DNA of 64,000 nucleotides, from NCBI GenBank assembly GCA_020881915.1, contig JAJFPB010000002.1, positions 3,162,001 to 3,226,000 of the forward strand, written 5' to 3'. Source of the stretch: Paramyrothecium sp. XJ0827 (lineage: Eukaryota > Ascomycota > Sordariomycetes > Hypocreales > Stachybotryaceae). Position numbers and translations under genes: made by a program. The notes below the pieces were generated by a model. It saw nothing but the letters and a program-made list of their open reading frames with translations, had not been told where the DNA came from and searched no databases. Positions 12,268 through 23,765 of the stretch are shown here, one piece after another. Each line of letters begins with the position of its first letter. Position 1 is the stretch's first letter.

Positions 12268-13104
12268 CTAGTCTGGCGTAGCGAGGCCGAGCTTCTTAAG
12301 AAAGGCGCCGAGTTCGTTGGAGTCGAGGATCTCGACGTTGGGGTCGTCCTGCTCGACAGGGCGGGTCATAGCCGCGGTGTGGAGCCAGACGCTGCAGTGC
12401 TGGTGGCAGGCGAGGCGGGAGGCCGGGAGGGTGACGTTGTGGCTGCGGAGGCCGCCGCCGACGACCATCTGCAGCCGGTTGTTGGCGCGGAGCGTCATGG
12501 CCTCGAGGTGGGAGACGTTGTCGGCGGCGTTTCCCAGGCCGCCGGCGGTGAGCAGGCCCTCGAAGCCGCACTTGAGGAGGGTTTCGATGCCGCGCTCCCA
12601 ACGCTCGGACGCTGCGATGGGATCGAAAGCGCGGTGGAAGATGCATCCGAACGGGCGGGCGTAGTTGACGAGCTGAGTGCAGCGGACCGCGTCGATGGCA
12701 ACGGTCTCCTCAGGGTACTTCGCCCGGGCAGCCTGATCAGGTATCTTCATGATGCCGAAGACGAAGGCGTCACCACGGAGCGGGTTGAGGATGCTAGCCC
12801 CCTTGAACTCGTCGATGGCCCGGCGCATGGCAGCCAGCTCGCCATCCGAGTAGATGAAGTCGGGGGAGCCGTCAGCAGGGGGGCCGCGGGGACGAATCAT
12901 GATGCGAACCGGGATCTCCAGCGACTTGGCGACGGAGGTCAGCTCGGAGAGGGGCGGCGTAAGACCGCCCTCGCGGTAGGAACCCGGGGCGTTGAGCTCG
13001 ACCCGCTGCGCTCCGATGGTCTGGGCCCGCAGGGCGGCGATGCCGGAGAAGACGGCGACCTCGAGCTTGAGGAGGCCTGGTTCGAGGCGGTCCTGTGGAG
13101 CCAT
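12268..13104 (-). CDS. cutC: CutC-family copper homeostasis protein
   Basis: Single-exon gene of 278 residues of the CutC TIM-barrel family, linked to copper tolerance in bacteria; biochemical activity remains unsettled. Motifs expected for the family are present: LEVAVFSG at the N-terminus, QRVELNAPGSYREGGLTPP, IMIRPRG, FVFGIMK, FHRAFDPI, and a glycine-rich end MVVGGGLRSHNV. Length fits the family (about 240-280). The start is the ATG at 13104, preceded by an in-frame-free leader. On the same strand a short open frame at 13336-13397 starts with ATG and ends at a GTATT donor-like site; I could not splice it in phase to this gene, so it is left out. The cytoplasmic location is inferred from the lack of a signal peptide. 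Confidence 0.88.
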   Translation of the reverse strand: MAPQDRLEPGLLKLEVAVFSGIAALRAQTIGAQRVELNAPGSYREGGLTPPLSELTSVAKSLEIPVRIMIRPRGPPADGSPDFIYSDGELAAMRRAIDEFKGASILNPLRGDAFVFGIMKIPDQAARAKYPEETVAIDAVRCTQLVNYARPFGCIFHRAFDPIAASERWERGIETLLKCGFEGLLTAGGLGNAADNVSHLEAMTLRANNRLQMVVGGGLRSHNVTLPASRLACHQHCSVWLHTAAMTRPVEQDDPNVEILDSNELGAFLKKLGLATPD

Positions 13105-14440
13105 GGCTTAGCATTCGTTTCTAGCAGGCAGCGCGAGCGTGTTTGAAGTTCGACGAGGAGGAGAGAAGCTGCAACCACGGAGATGGTGGTTTTGGATCAG
13201 GAGAGGAGGGGGATATCAGACCGATGGTGAGGAACGAGTTGCGCCGGCCCAGAGATGGAGTCACGAACGGGTTGCACGCCGAGGAGAGGTGAGGGGAGAA
13301 ACAGGGAGAAAGGGAGAAGATGTTTTAATACCTCTTCTTGCTCCAAAGTGAGCTCATGCTCAGGCTGATCAGCTGGCGGAGAGTTCGTGGTCGCCATTGC
13401 GCCGGTCTGATACAGCTGGCGCCGTACAATAGATTGCGGCCGGCCCGTTCTATTGTTCTATAGAAACACGAATACTCAATGGTGCAAAGCAAGCCAGCAA
13501 GCACATGTATAGTGTCTTCCACACGCGTATGTATACACAAACGAAGCTCAAGCAAGTTGTGTTGATGCCGAGACGCGGCTCATCATTGAATGGCGCACTC
13601 AATGCAGCGTCACTGGAGATGGGGGGAGAAGGGGAAAGAAAACACGGGGTCGTGGTAGGCCGGTGAACGGCTGAGAAAGGCAGAGCTAAGCTCCCTTACC
13701 GTACCACAAGGTGTGAGGTAGCTGGCACTGTGCTTTGCTCCAGGCCCCACTGATTGGCATGTTACGTTGATGGACCCTTATTGTTCATTGCGTGGACGGC
13801 AGATCCTTGTTCTCTTTTGGGATGTGAACTTGTGGGGAGCGTTGTGAAGAGGAAAGGAAGGGGAAAAAAAAGGCCCACTGCTGTACTCTGCTGTACTCTG
13901 TAGTGGGCAGCCAAGCAACGACGGTACTGCGAGAGACTTGTGCGCCCATGTCAAGTTGCTAGTGGCATCCTGTACCGCCACGTTCCCCAACGCCTCTACG
14001 GGTACCGCATCGTAATGAGTGGGCTCCCAGAATTCAAAGCAGAATGCTGCTTGAGGACCCTGTTTCCACCCCCCTGCTCCCACTGGAGCCAATGACATCA
14101 AAAACTACCCCACCAAACTAGACAAAATTTCATGTGCCAACTCGATGCAGGTCTGGCAGAGCACTTTGCGACTCGAGGCTCACCGTTTAAGGAAAAGGAA
14201 GGGCGGGAAAAAGAGAGGAGAAGAGCAGGCAAAGTGGGAAGAAAAATTCTGTGCCTTAGCCTTAGCCTTGTTTACATCACTATCCGGTTCCATCGCCCAT
14301 ATTAAAAAGGGCCCTTGCTGTTTCCCACTCCCTCAATTCCATTTTCCAAGCTACCTCACCTTACTTTCCTCTCATCTCTCTCACCACTTGCTACTCGCTA
14401 CTTTCACACTCACATACACCGCCCACCGTACTACATCACA
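13105..14440. other. Divergent intergenic region CutC-like / SET-NAP
   Basis: Shared upstream region of two divergent genes. On the minus strand 13397-13336 there is a short ATG-initiated frame (MATTNSPPADQPEHELTLEQ) running to a GTATT site, possibly an upstream exon or uORF. A short direct repeat CTGCTGTACT occurs twice at about 13878-13900. Near the SET-NAP start there is a TATTAAAA element (about 14300) and pyrimidine-rich leader sequence. Confidence 0.5.
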
Positions 14441-15528
14441 ATGTCTGCCGAACAGCTTGATCACCCTGTCTCCTACGAGCAGCTCGAGGACCTCGAGGAT
14501 GACTTTGAGCAGGTCGAGCTGGAGCTGCGTAAGTGATTCCAATTGAACCCCCCCCGCCAGAACCCCCAGAGCTCATGGACTGACCTGACCGCCCGCGCAG
14601 TCCGCCAGCAGTACAAGCTCACCAAGGAGCTCTACGCCAAGCGCGAGAAGGTCGTCTCCCAGATCCCCAACTTCTGGCCCCTCGTCTTCGAGCAGGCACC
14701 CATGGACATTGATGAGTACATCCAGCCCACCGACTCCGCCGTCATCATGAACCACCTCGTCAACCTGACCGTGGACCGCTTCGAGCTGCCCAATGGCGAC
14801 CCCCGCAGCCTGGCCATCAAGTTCGAGTTCAGCGAGAACGAGTACTTCGAGAACAAGACGCTCGAGAAGAAGTTCTGGTGGCGCAACGCCAAGGACGGCT
14901 GGTCCGGCCTCGTCAGCGAGCCCGTCGACATCAAGTGGAAGAAGGACCAGGACCTGACCGGCGGCCTGCTCGACCTCGCCCACAAGGTCTGGGCCGACGA
15001 CAAGGCCGGCAAGCCCGCCGACGAGGAGACTGAGGCCAAGAAGGCCCTCAAGGCCAAGATCGAGGAGACGGGCCTGGGCGGCGTCAGCTTCTTCGCCTGG
15101 TTCGGCGCCCGCGGCCGCAAGATCTCCGCCGAGGAGAGCGCCGAGGCCACCAAGGAAAAGGAGGAGAAGCGCAAGGCCCGCAAGGACGGCAAGGAGGTCG
15201 ACGTCATGGACGAGGACGACGAGGACGAGGATGATGAGGACGACGAGTTTGAGTACGAGATCTTCCCCACCGCCGACGACCTCGCCGTTTCCTTCGCCGA
15301 GGACCTGCACCCCGATGCCATCAAGTACTTCCGTAAGTTCTTTTACCTTTCTCCCCGCGGGGCACGCCCCCTTCGCCGGACTGCTGCTAACATGCCTGCG
15401 AATCAGTTACCGCCCAGGAGCAGGAAGGCTTGAGCGACGCCGAGTTTGAGACTGACGAGGAGATGGACGACGATGAGGAGGACGAGGAGAAGCCCAAGGA
15501 GAGCCCCAACAAGAAGCGAAAGGCTTAA
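14441..15528 (+). CDS. SET/NAP-family histone chaperone
   Basis: Nucleosome assembly protein domain protein of the SET/TAF-I branch, the group that includes yeast Vps75; it binds core histones in the nucleus. Three exons (14441-14528, 14601-15332, 15407-15528) give 313 residues. The N-terminal dimerisation helix carries EQLEDLEDDFEQVELEL and RQQYKLTKELYAKR; the earmuff domain includes IPNFWPLVFEQAP, ENEYFENKTLEKKFWWR and SFFAWF. A long acidic stretch (DEDDEDEDDEDDEFEYE) precedes the conserved FAEDLHPDAIKYF, and the tail is acidic before a basic KKRKA end that could act as a nuclear signal. Intron phases agree. Distinguishing SET from Vps75 orthology would need a tree. Confidence 0.88.
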
Positions 15529-16313
15529 GCTGGGGGAGCGATTGAATTGTTTGAAGGAAAAAAAGCAGGATAGACTACCTATGATTTTAGTTTGATGATA
15601 ATCGGCTCGAAAGCCGTTAATGCGATAGACTTGATGAGCTGTCTATACGGACACGGACGATCCTCTCCCAACTACGATTGGCGATTTCTGTGGAGCGCCC
15701 GGCATACAACGAGTTGACGTTACATTCACACATATACTAGTGTTCGTGGATGCATATGCAAGATCTTCGCCGTGTGACTGCTACACCGGAGCCCCCAAAA
15801 CCGGGGGGCCGAGGGAAGGGCGTCGGTCCGACGCCGGGGCATGGGACTTTTGCGGGCGCCGCCTCGGATATCGAGCGGCGAAACCTCCAAAAGCATATTC
15901 CGTCTGCAAATGCAAATGGGATGCGCGACAGCAACTGGCCGCTTTTGCTCAACGGCTTACCGCCACCCACGAGACTTGCCGTGTGTACTCTGTAAGAGCA
16001 TTTGGAAAATACCACCCTCGTGCATCGGCTCTCGGACAAGCTCGGACATGCGCAGCATTGCCGCCCGCGAAAACCCCCCAACACCACATTACATCATCCG
16101 ACGATCGGCTTCCCCAGATTCTCGTCGCGGATGACACACGGAAACACGAAGGGCTTCCGGGAGGAAGGGCCAGAGGCTACCTTGCCATTTGTAATCGAAT
16201 CCTGTTTGCCAGAGGACGGCAGATGGTCTCGTTCGGCTGATGCTTAAAGTATATTAAGCCCCTGGGATGAACGGGTGAGCTTCGTGCGGTTCGTTTGACG
16301 TAGAACGTACCAA
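15529..16313. other. Intergenic region upstream of the questin-oxidase-like gene
   Basis: No gene supported. Several overlapping open frames (15740-16240) lie on both strands of a GC-rich stretch without shared features of coding sequence. A TTAAAGTATATTAAG element at about 16243-16257 sits roughly 60 bp before the first ATG of the next gene and may serve as its TATA-like element. Confidence 0.45.
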
Positions 16314-18077
16314 ATGATGCTATCGCGACCCTCGTCGCGAGCCATCGTCAATCGCATATCTGCCGTACGTCAACCGACCTACCTATGCCAGGCACACCGA
16401 GCTGCTACGATGGCTACTGCGTTCCGCATCCAAGTGGCACCAAGCGAAACCGGCCTTCTCGGGGTGAGGCAGAGCGAGGAGGCCGCCGCCAAGGTGACCA
16501 AGCTCCTCCAGGAAGATCTCGAGGTGAGACGAGATGAGATGCGCATGCTATGGGCGACTCGTAGCCGGGGAAATCGATTACTGATACTGGCTGTTAGACA
16601 CACCATGTTTTCTTTAACGCTTCCGGCTTCCACAACCATGTACGTAGCTCCCTCATCACCACAACGCCCTGGTTAGACTTTGCATATTGACGACGCGGCC
16701 CTCGTCCAGATCCCCCACCACCTGCTGAGCGTGTACGGCACCGGCGGCGGGCCCGAGGCCCTGCAGAAGGCCTACAGCGTCAACGCCTCCTACCAGCTCA
16801 AGGCGAAGGAACCGCGCGGCCGAGTCGTCGAGGAGCTGCGCGAGGACTACGAGGCCAACGCGCCCAAGTACCTCGGCAAGGGCAAGCACTACGCCGACTT
16901 CCTCCGGTACTTCCAGGCCGAGATCGAGAGGAGCGGCTGGCAGGCCGTGCTGCTGGAGCACGTGTTCAAGGAAGACACGAAGAGCCGGGACCTGTTCGCG
17001 CGACTCTTCGCAGGTGAGAGCGCATCACCAAGCGAAGCGTAAGCATTCGTGAATGACTGACCCCTTCCCACAGGTTTCCTGCACCCCCTCATCCAGCTCA
17101 TGTACGGCGTCGAGTGGCAGCAGCCCGCCATCGTCGCCGAGGGCCTCGCGCAGGCCGCCGTGCACGAGAACAGCCTGGGCGACCTCTTCGCCAAGGCCGA
17201 CGCCCACGCCGCCGCGGCGGCGGCGGCGGCCGGCAGCCGGGACGCCGGGCGGGGCCCCCGCTCCATCGCCGAGCTGATCGAGGGCGTGCGCGATAACGAG
17301 GCGCTCGCCGCGGCCGCGCACTGGGACGACGCGAACCGCGTGTCCGACGGCGTCCTGGCCCGCGCGGGGGACGAGGCCGCGCGTTACGTCGGCCAGGTCG
17401 CCGTTCTGCCCGCGGAGCTGGAGGAGCGGACGGCCGAGATGGTCCACACGGTGGCGTGGCTCGCGGCTGCGGTTGCGTTCCGGCCTCCGCACGTTCCCAA
17501 GTTTGACTTCTTCCTCATGTGAGACGATCCCCTCCCCGCCCCCCGCAGAAACTGCCCCCCCCGAGACAGTGTCGTCTCGCAGGGGGACTATCGGCCGGAC
17601 GCCCAAACTAACATAGCCCCCCACAGCCACCACCTCACCTCGACGCCCCTCTTCCTCGCCATCAACAAGCTGCCCTGGGTGCCCACCGCCGCCAAGGTCC
17701 GGCTCCTCGAGCACAAGATCCGCATGGACATCGTCCAGTTCGCCGCCCGCGGCTGCCCGGCCCTCGACGCGGCCGCCATCCGGCGCTACGCGCCCCGCGA
17801 CGGGGGGACGCCCCTCGCGGCCCGCCCCGCCGACCTGCTCCCCCGGTTCCACGCCGTCCCGGACGACGGCCACACCATCAAGGTCGTCCGCGCGCTGCTG
17901 CTGGCGCAGGAGGTCTCGGCCCCGTACGCCGGCAGGCCCTGGATCCGCGTCGTCGACGACGACATGTGGCTGAGGATGCACTACCTGCTCCTGGACAGCG
18001 TCGAGGGCCCGGGCGAACGCTGGGTCCGGTCGGCTGGCTTTGCGGAGGCGTGGGAGGACGTTCCCAAGGCGGCGTAG
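16314..18077 (+). CDS. Questin-oxidase-like protein (DUF4243, AflY/HypA family)
   Basis: Family of fungal enzymes related to questin monooxygenases (GedK, MdpL) and AflY, which perform Baeyer-Villiger-type ring cleavage in polyketide pathways. Five exons (16314-16523, 16598-16639, 16710-17013, 17074-17518, 17627-18077) give about 483 residues. Family motifs: HHVFFNASGFHNH joined to IPHHLLSVYGTGG (phase-0 join), KAYSVNASYQ, FLHPLIQLMYGVEW, DFFLIHHLTSTPLF and the final WIRVVDDDMWLRMHYLLLDS. The second intron could instead end at 16676, adding 11 in-frame residues; the longer intron fits the family better. An alanine run of eight lies near 17208-17232. An alternative start at 16410 (MATAF) would remove a basic, mitochondria-like leader. 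No polyketide synthase or other pathway gene lies nearby, so its substrate is unknown. Confidence 0.85.
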
Positions 18078-18250
18078 CTTTGGTTACGGGGAGTTTGTAC
18101 GAGGTACCGAAATTATGTAGTGTTGTTTGCTCATTTGTCATACCACAATGAGGATGTTGTGCCATGACTTTACGTGCAACCAATCATCAAGTTTGAGAAC
18201 ACTGCGAGGTCTGCGTTTCACGGGTATTTGTCTATCCGAATGCTGTGAGC

Positions 18251-21088
18251 TTACTCTAATCCAATCCACTCATCGTCGCCAGATCCATCAGATACATTGT
18301 CCCCATCCAAGTCAATCGCCATCGCGCCGTCCTGCCCCTCTGCCGCCTTGACGCGTGCGACGCCCTTCTCCTGCTTCTTCTGCCCGGCCTGCCCGAGCAG
18401 GTAGTCGACCATGTAGACGTTCTCGTCGGCGAGCCTCCTGATGTCGTCCTTCATCCGGGACACGGCCCGCGACACGACCCGCAGCTCGACGTCCACCTTG
18501 CCGCGGTTCGCCGTCAGCCAGGCGCCGTGCTTGTCGAGCAGCGCCTTGATCCAGATGAGGCAGAACTCGATGTGCGGCGAGGCCTCGGTCTCGGCCGCGA
18601 CGAAGCGCAGGAGCCGGGACACGTAGACGATCGGCATGTCCGCCACGACCAGGGGGATGTCGCTTGGCGGCACGGCCTGGAAGACGCGCTTGATCAGGCC
18701 CGCTTCGTTGAGTCGAAAGGCCATCACGAGAGCTTTGAGGTAGTCCTTCTCCGTCTCCAAGACGGCTAACGTGGATGCCGGCGTGATCTCCATGTTGAGA
18801 TCGAACGGGTCGAACTGAAGAGTGTTGTCCAAGCTGTAGATGAGCAATCCCTCGGTTGATGCAGCGCAGAAGGCCGTGCCAGTCGGTGAGAAGCCAATGC
18901 CCGTAACCCTGACCTCGGGGAACTTTTTCCTCGCGGCCGGATCGCCTCCTCGTTTCGAGCCAGGAAGACCGTTGTCGACGCGATCCTCTCGGTCTGACGC
19001 CTCGCCTTGGTCGTCCAACAGCCCCATGGCGCCAGCCTCAGTCAGTAGTCTACTGTTCAAGAATTCCTGCGTGCCTGACAGGGACAGGTTCACGCTGACG
19101 GTGTACTTCTTGAGAAGCACCATGGTCGTGACCGAGTAAAGACAAATGTACTTGCTGTTTCCTCCCGCAATGAGGCAGCTACCGTCAGTGCTGTAGCAAA
19201 TGGTGTTGAACGCCTTTGTGCCGGATACGTTGGCCGCCGTTCTCCTGTCGGAGAGTTTACGGCCGCCTGACGCATCTCGACGACCATCCAATCCGGCAAC
19301 TTGCTCAGCTTCAGACATGGACCAGAACGTCAATTGGCCATCTAACGTGGAGACGGCTAGTTGCAGCGAGTCTGGTCGGACAGCAACATCTAAGACATCA
19401 GCTTGCAGTTGCAGGGGCTCGCTTGTTTGCGTCCTGCTGAAGATGGACCAAATGCGCGCCGTGCGATCCCAGCTACCGCTGACCAGTGCTCCGCCATTGG
19501 GCGCAAATGCTAATGATGACACAGGTCCCTCATGACCCGAAAGCTGATCGAGCAGCTGTCCAGTTTGGACCGACCAGATGTGAATATCGAAAGAATCTAG
19601 AGAGCCAGCGGCGACGACCTCACCGCTTGGGTCGACTGACATGCAGGTAAATGATAGCCTCGTTGGCGCTGTGAATGTTCGGAAGTTGCGGTACCTGATA
19701 AGGTCCCAGGCACGAATCGAGCCGTCCAAGCTGGCCGTGAAAAGCACATTGCCCTTCTTTGCAAACTCGCAAGCCGTGACACCGCTCGTATGCTCGGTGA
19801 AAGTCACGATACAAAATCCCGACTCGATATCCCATACTTTGATCTTGCCATCGTCGGCGCACGTAACAATGCGCTGCCCATCAGGAGAGTACACCAGAGA
19901 ATTCATCGAGTCAAAATGACCTTGCTGCTTCAGAATGTACGATTCTGATTGCCATTCCCAAACCAAGAGTTGACCAAGTTTGGAAGCACCAAATGCCAGC
20001 CACTCTCCAGACTTGTTGATGGTGACAAAGTCAATGTCGTTTTGAGAAATGCTCAGCTTGTGGATGTTGTTGAAGTCGGGCATCTCGTATAGTCCGAAGA
20101 TACCATCAGAGAAGCCAGCTACCAACAGATTGGACTCGGGATGAAACGCAGCGCATCTCACGTGCGCACTGCCCTGCATGAAGTAGTGGCGTTGAACAAT
20201 GCGCCAGCGCATATCCGAGTCATCGTCGGCGTCGCGCATTTCATCGTCGCCTTCGATGCGGTTGATGGGTTTGACGTATTGCCAGTCGAAGACAGCACCG
20301 TCCTTACTGACTGTATATATGGTTTCCTGGTTTTCGGAGAACCAGGCTCCAACCAGGGCTTGTTTGTGCCCGGAAAGCACGGTAGGCGTGAAGCCATCCT
20401 CTGGGTTCAGACTCCATATCCTAACAGTAAGGTCCTTTGCAGCAGTCAGGAAGAAGCGAGAGTCGCTCGACCATTCGATATGCCGGACTTCATCGAAGTG
20501 TCCCGTGTGCGTGTGATGCTTGACGAATGGAGCAAACTCGAGCTCGCCCTCAGTGTTCGTGTCGGGAGTGGAAGGCACGTGCCAGACCTCGATCTTCCGG
20601 CCCAGGCCAGCGGCAAAGTGCTGACCGGACGGGGAAAACGAGAGCGCTGTGACCTGCGACCGGAAGGAGAAGTGGTAGATGGAGACGCGCCGGGGCACAT
20701 TGGTCAGGATTGCCTGGCCATCCTCGTCAACAGAGAGGAGGAGGTTGCCGCGGGGTGTCAATCCGATCCTAGCAATGTTCTTGCGGTGGGCGAAGGGAAG
20801 AGTATACGATTTGTTCCTGGAAGAAGATTGTTCAGCCTGAATCCTCACGTAGCCAACGAAGGGCATGGGTATTCTTTAAGAAGCCTTGAGACGTACTCAA
20901 CCAAGTTGAAGACAGTCACCCGGTTGCCGACGGGTGAAAATAGGTGGGTGCCATCCGGGCTGAAGAGCAGGTTGCCCTGGCAGTACACGGTACCAAGCAA
21001 GTTCGAGAACTAGTAAGCAATATCAGTATGATGGCACCACCACGGGGTCGGAGCATTGGGCTCTACATGCCTTGAAGTCGGTCTTCAT
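18251..21088 (-). CDS. PWP2: PWP2 WD40 protein of the U3 snoRNP (UTP-B)
   Basis: Scaffold of the small-subunit processome needed for 18S rRNA maturation in the nucleolus. Three exons on the minus strand (21088-21071, 21009-20897, 20816-18251) give 898 residues, the usual PWP2 size. The first coding exon is only 18 nt and encodes MKTDFK; it joins F-S-N-L-L-G through an intron with a GC donor (21010-21070). The second intron (20817-20896) is GT-AG. Tandem WD40 repeats fill most of the protein, for example SADGKIKVWD-like units and VSGSWDRTARIW, followed by the C-terminal Utp12-type helical domain (LKALVMAFRLNEAGLIKRVF) and an acidic end. It shares a 684-bp divergent intergenic region with the septin gene and converges tightly (about 170 bp) with the questin-oxidase-like gene. 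Confidence 0.94.
21010..21070 (-). other. GC-AG intron of PWP2
   Basis: Reading on the minus strand, exon AAG is followed by GCATGT, and the intron ends TTACTAG. Using the nearby GT four bases later would shift the frame. The GC donor gives the conserved N-terminus MKTDFKFSNLLG. Confidence 0.8.
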
Positions 21089-21772
21089 CGTCAGCTGCTG
21101 GCCATGATCCTGTCGCAGGACGGATCGCCAAAATTTCAAGACCAGAGCTTATCGATTGCGGACGTGAATTTTTTTGGGGCGGCGACAGTGGATACGGATT
21201 AGTGGAGGGGCCGGCAGATAATTAATCCCATTGTCGGAGCCTGAGACCAAGGCACCAGAAGAGACGTGGGCGAGCTCGGCAAATGCTCTTCCACGTTAAG
21301 TGGCTACCTTACCTAAGGTAAGTTACCACCTACCAGGGGCTCGTTTAGTGGATGGCGAGGTCAACCGGGCGCTGTGGTTGCCTCGTACCTGCGCCCAAGG
21401 GTCTCTGTCTCGGTACCTAGCTGCAACCAAGCCTTGCGTGTGGAGCGCGGTACAGCGACCGTCCCTCTGCTGGCGGGGTGGGACGGTGGTACCTTATCTT
21501 CGTGTCGCGTCGCACTGGCCAACCAAACACCCCAGACTGTTTCCCAAGGGCAGGAAGGAAATTTGGAGCCCAGACCACCATCCCTTCGTTCCCCTGACTG
21601 AGCACCAACGTCCCATTCAAGCTCGATTCTGAACATTTCCCGGTCGCATCCTCGAAACCCGTTGGCCAACTCACCCCCATTGCCTCGCTTCCTCCTCGAG
21701 AATCAGAAGAAGCTTCGCGTACGCCCTCCGTTCTAGTTTCCATCGTCAGCACCCTCCTCTCCATAGCCCAAG
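21089..21772. promoter_or_regulatory. Divergent promoter region PWP2 / CDC12
   Basis: 684 bp between the two start codons. It contains an inverted repeat CTTACCTAAGGTAAG (21308-21322, seven-base arms with one spacer base) inside a TACCTTACCTAAGG patch similar to others in the window. No supported gene; longer frames here overlap on both strands. Confidence 0.5.
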
Positions 21773-23103
21773 ATGGCCCCTGCAGCTTCCGACAGCGCCT
21801 CACCGATTGGCATTGCCAATCTGCCCAACCAGCGACACAAGATTGTTGCGAAGCGTGGTGCAGGCTTCACGATTATGGTCCGTGTCATCGATCCGAAGGT
21901 GCTCCTGTTCGGCAATTGACTCAGAATTATAGGTTGCCGGCGAATCTGGCCTGGGAAAGACCACATTCATCAACACCCTCTTCTCCACCACCATCAAGAA
22001 CTATGCCGACCACAAGCGTCGCCACCAGAAGCAGGTTGACAAGACCGTTGAGATTGAGATCACCAAGGCCGAGCTGGAGGAGAAGTTCTTCAAGGGTAAT
22101 ATCCACTCCCGCTGCACTCTGCCCGGTTTGCGTAGCTAACACATGTCCTGTTACGCAGTCCGCCTGACCGTCATTGATACCCCTGGATTTGGCGACTATG
22201 TCAACAACCGCGATTCTTGGATGCCCATCATCGAGTTCCTCGACGACCAGCACGAATCTTACATGCTTCAGGAGCAGCAGCCCCGCCGACAAGACAAGAT
22301 TGACCTCCGTGTCCACGCTTGCCTGTACTTTATCCGCCCTACTGGCCACACCCTGAAGCCCCTAGATATCGAGGTCATGAAGAGACTTTGCTCGAGGGTC
22401 AACTTGATCCCCGTGATTGCCAAGGCCGATACCCTCAGCCCTGCCGATCTGGCCAAGTTCAAGCAAAGAGTAAGCCGAAACATGTAACAGTTTTGTCCTA
22501 GTGATCGCTAACAAACGCCGGCAGATTATCTCCGTCATTGAAGCCCAGAACATCAAGATCTACCAGCCTCCTGTTGAGGAGGATGACGAAGCTGCTGCTC
22601 AGCACGCTCGCAGCTTGATGGCTGCCATGCCCTTCGCCGTCATCGGCTCCGAGAAGGATGTCAAGACTGGCGATGGCCGTATCGTCAAGGGCCGTCAGTA
22701 CTCCTGGGGTGTCGCCGAAGTCGAGAACGAGGACCACTGCGACTTCAAGAAGCTGCGTTCGATCCTCATCCGAACCCACATGCTCGACCTCATTCACACC
22801 ACCGAGGAGCTGCACTACGAGGCCTACCGTGCCCAGCAGATGGAGACCCGCAAGTTTGGCGAGGCCCGTCCCAGGAAGCTCGACAACCCCAAGTACAAGG
22901 AGGAGGAAGAGGCCCTGCGCAAGCGCTTTACCGAGCAGGTCAAGATCGAGGAGCAGCGGTTCCGTCAGTGGGAGCAGAAGCTCATTGCCGAGCGCGACCG
23001 CCTCAACAAGGACCTCGAGCAGACGCACGCCCAGATCAAGCAGCTGGAAGGCGAGCTCGACGCCATGCAGGGCAGCGCTGTTCGCAGCCACGGCCGTCGC
23101 TAA
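21773..23103 (+). CDS. CDC12: Septin, Cdc12/AspC type
   Basis: GTP-binding cytoskeletal protein that assembles into septin filaments and rings at septa, hyphal tips and bud-like structures. Four exons (21773-21877, 21933-22095, 22159-22469, 22525-23103) give 385 residues, normal for the subgroup. The polybasic stretch KRGAG follows NLPNQRHKIV; G1 is GESGLGKT (about 38-45), G3 is DTPGFGD, G4 is AKAD; the septin unique element follows, and the C-terminal third is a coiled coil (about 300-370, rich in E, K, R, Q). GISNLPNQ-like start, EAMPFA-like AAMPFAVIGSE and overall order match Cdc12 rather than Cdc3, Cdc10 or Cdc11. All introns are GT-AG and in phase. Confidence 0.94.
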
Positions 23104-23765
23104 ATGTGACCTGTTCTGAAAAGGCCATGATGGCCTGTTAAAGCAAGTCCTTTTAACAACGCATTAGAACCACGATACCGATGTTTTTGGGATTGGAGTT
23201 GCCTAGGTCTTAAAATACCAGCCGATGAGCGGAGAGAGTTCATGGATATCATCGCCAGCTACTCGCAAAAGAGACAGTATGAGGCGAATTCTGGCTTCCA
23301 GCAGGTGCAGCGTTGCTGCCACCATTCCCATCATCTGATCTATGCTGGCTGTCGGAAAAAGAAATTACCTGCTCCCAGGAATGGATCAGGGCGCGAATTG
23401 AATGTTTTGATAGTATAGCCTTTTACTTTATTAATCCCTCTATGCCAGATCTTCTTCGTTTAGGCCGTGCCTTTCTCTCTCTCTCTCTCTCCCTCTCTTG
23501 TAATCAAATCTTACGTTTCACGACCTCGGATCATCTTATTTGATAATTAAATGAGCATTTGCGTAACGCGCTTCCGTGTTATATTGGCTCAAATTTCTTG
23601 AGCCATAATCATGTTCCTGAATCATTGGATATGTTATACCAACTCCTTGCTGTTATACCAGATCCTAATTTCCCAAAATGCTCCCTTGAAAGATGGTCTC
23701 CATCCATCATGCTATGATAACGTTACAAAATGAAATAAGATTGGAATTCCCCCACATTGCCGTCA
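23104..23765. other. Intergenic 3' region with a CT microsatellite
   Basis: Between two converging genes. Contains a (CT)n run at about 23471-23498 and otherwise AT-rich sequence; no gene seen. Confidence 0.6.

Noticed and set aside
12127..13146. 339-codon plus-strand frame opposite the CutC-like gene
   Set aside because: Antisense of a clearly conserved coding sequence; no motifs of its own.
16640..16676. Alternative 37-nt intron in the questin-oxidase-like gene
   Set aside because: It would be in frame but is shorter than a normal intron and would insert 11 residues between two adjoining family motifs; the 70-nt intron to 16709 fits better.
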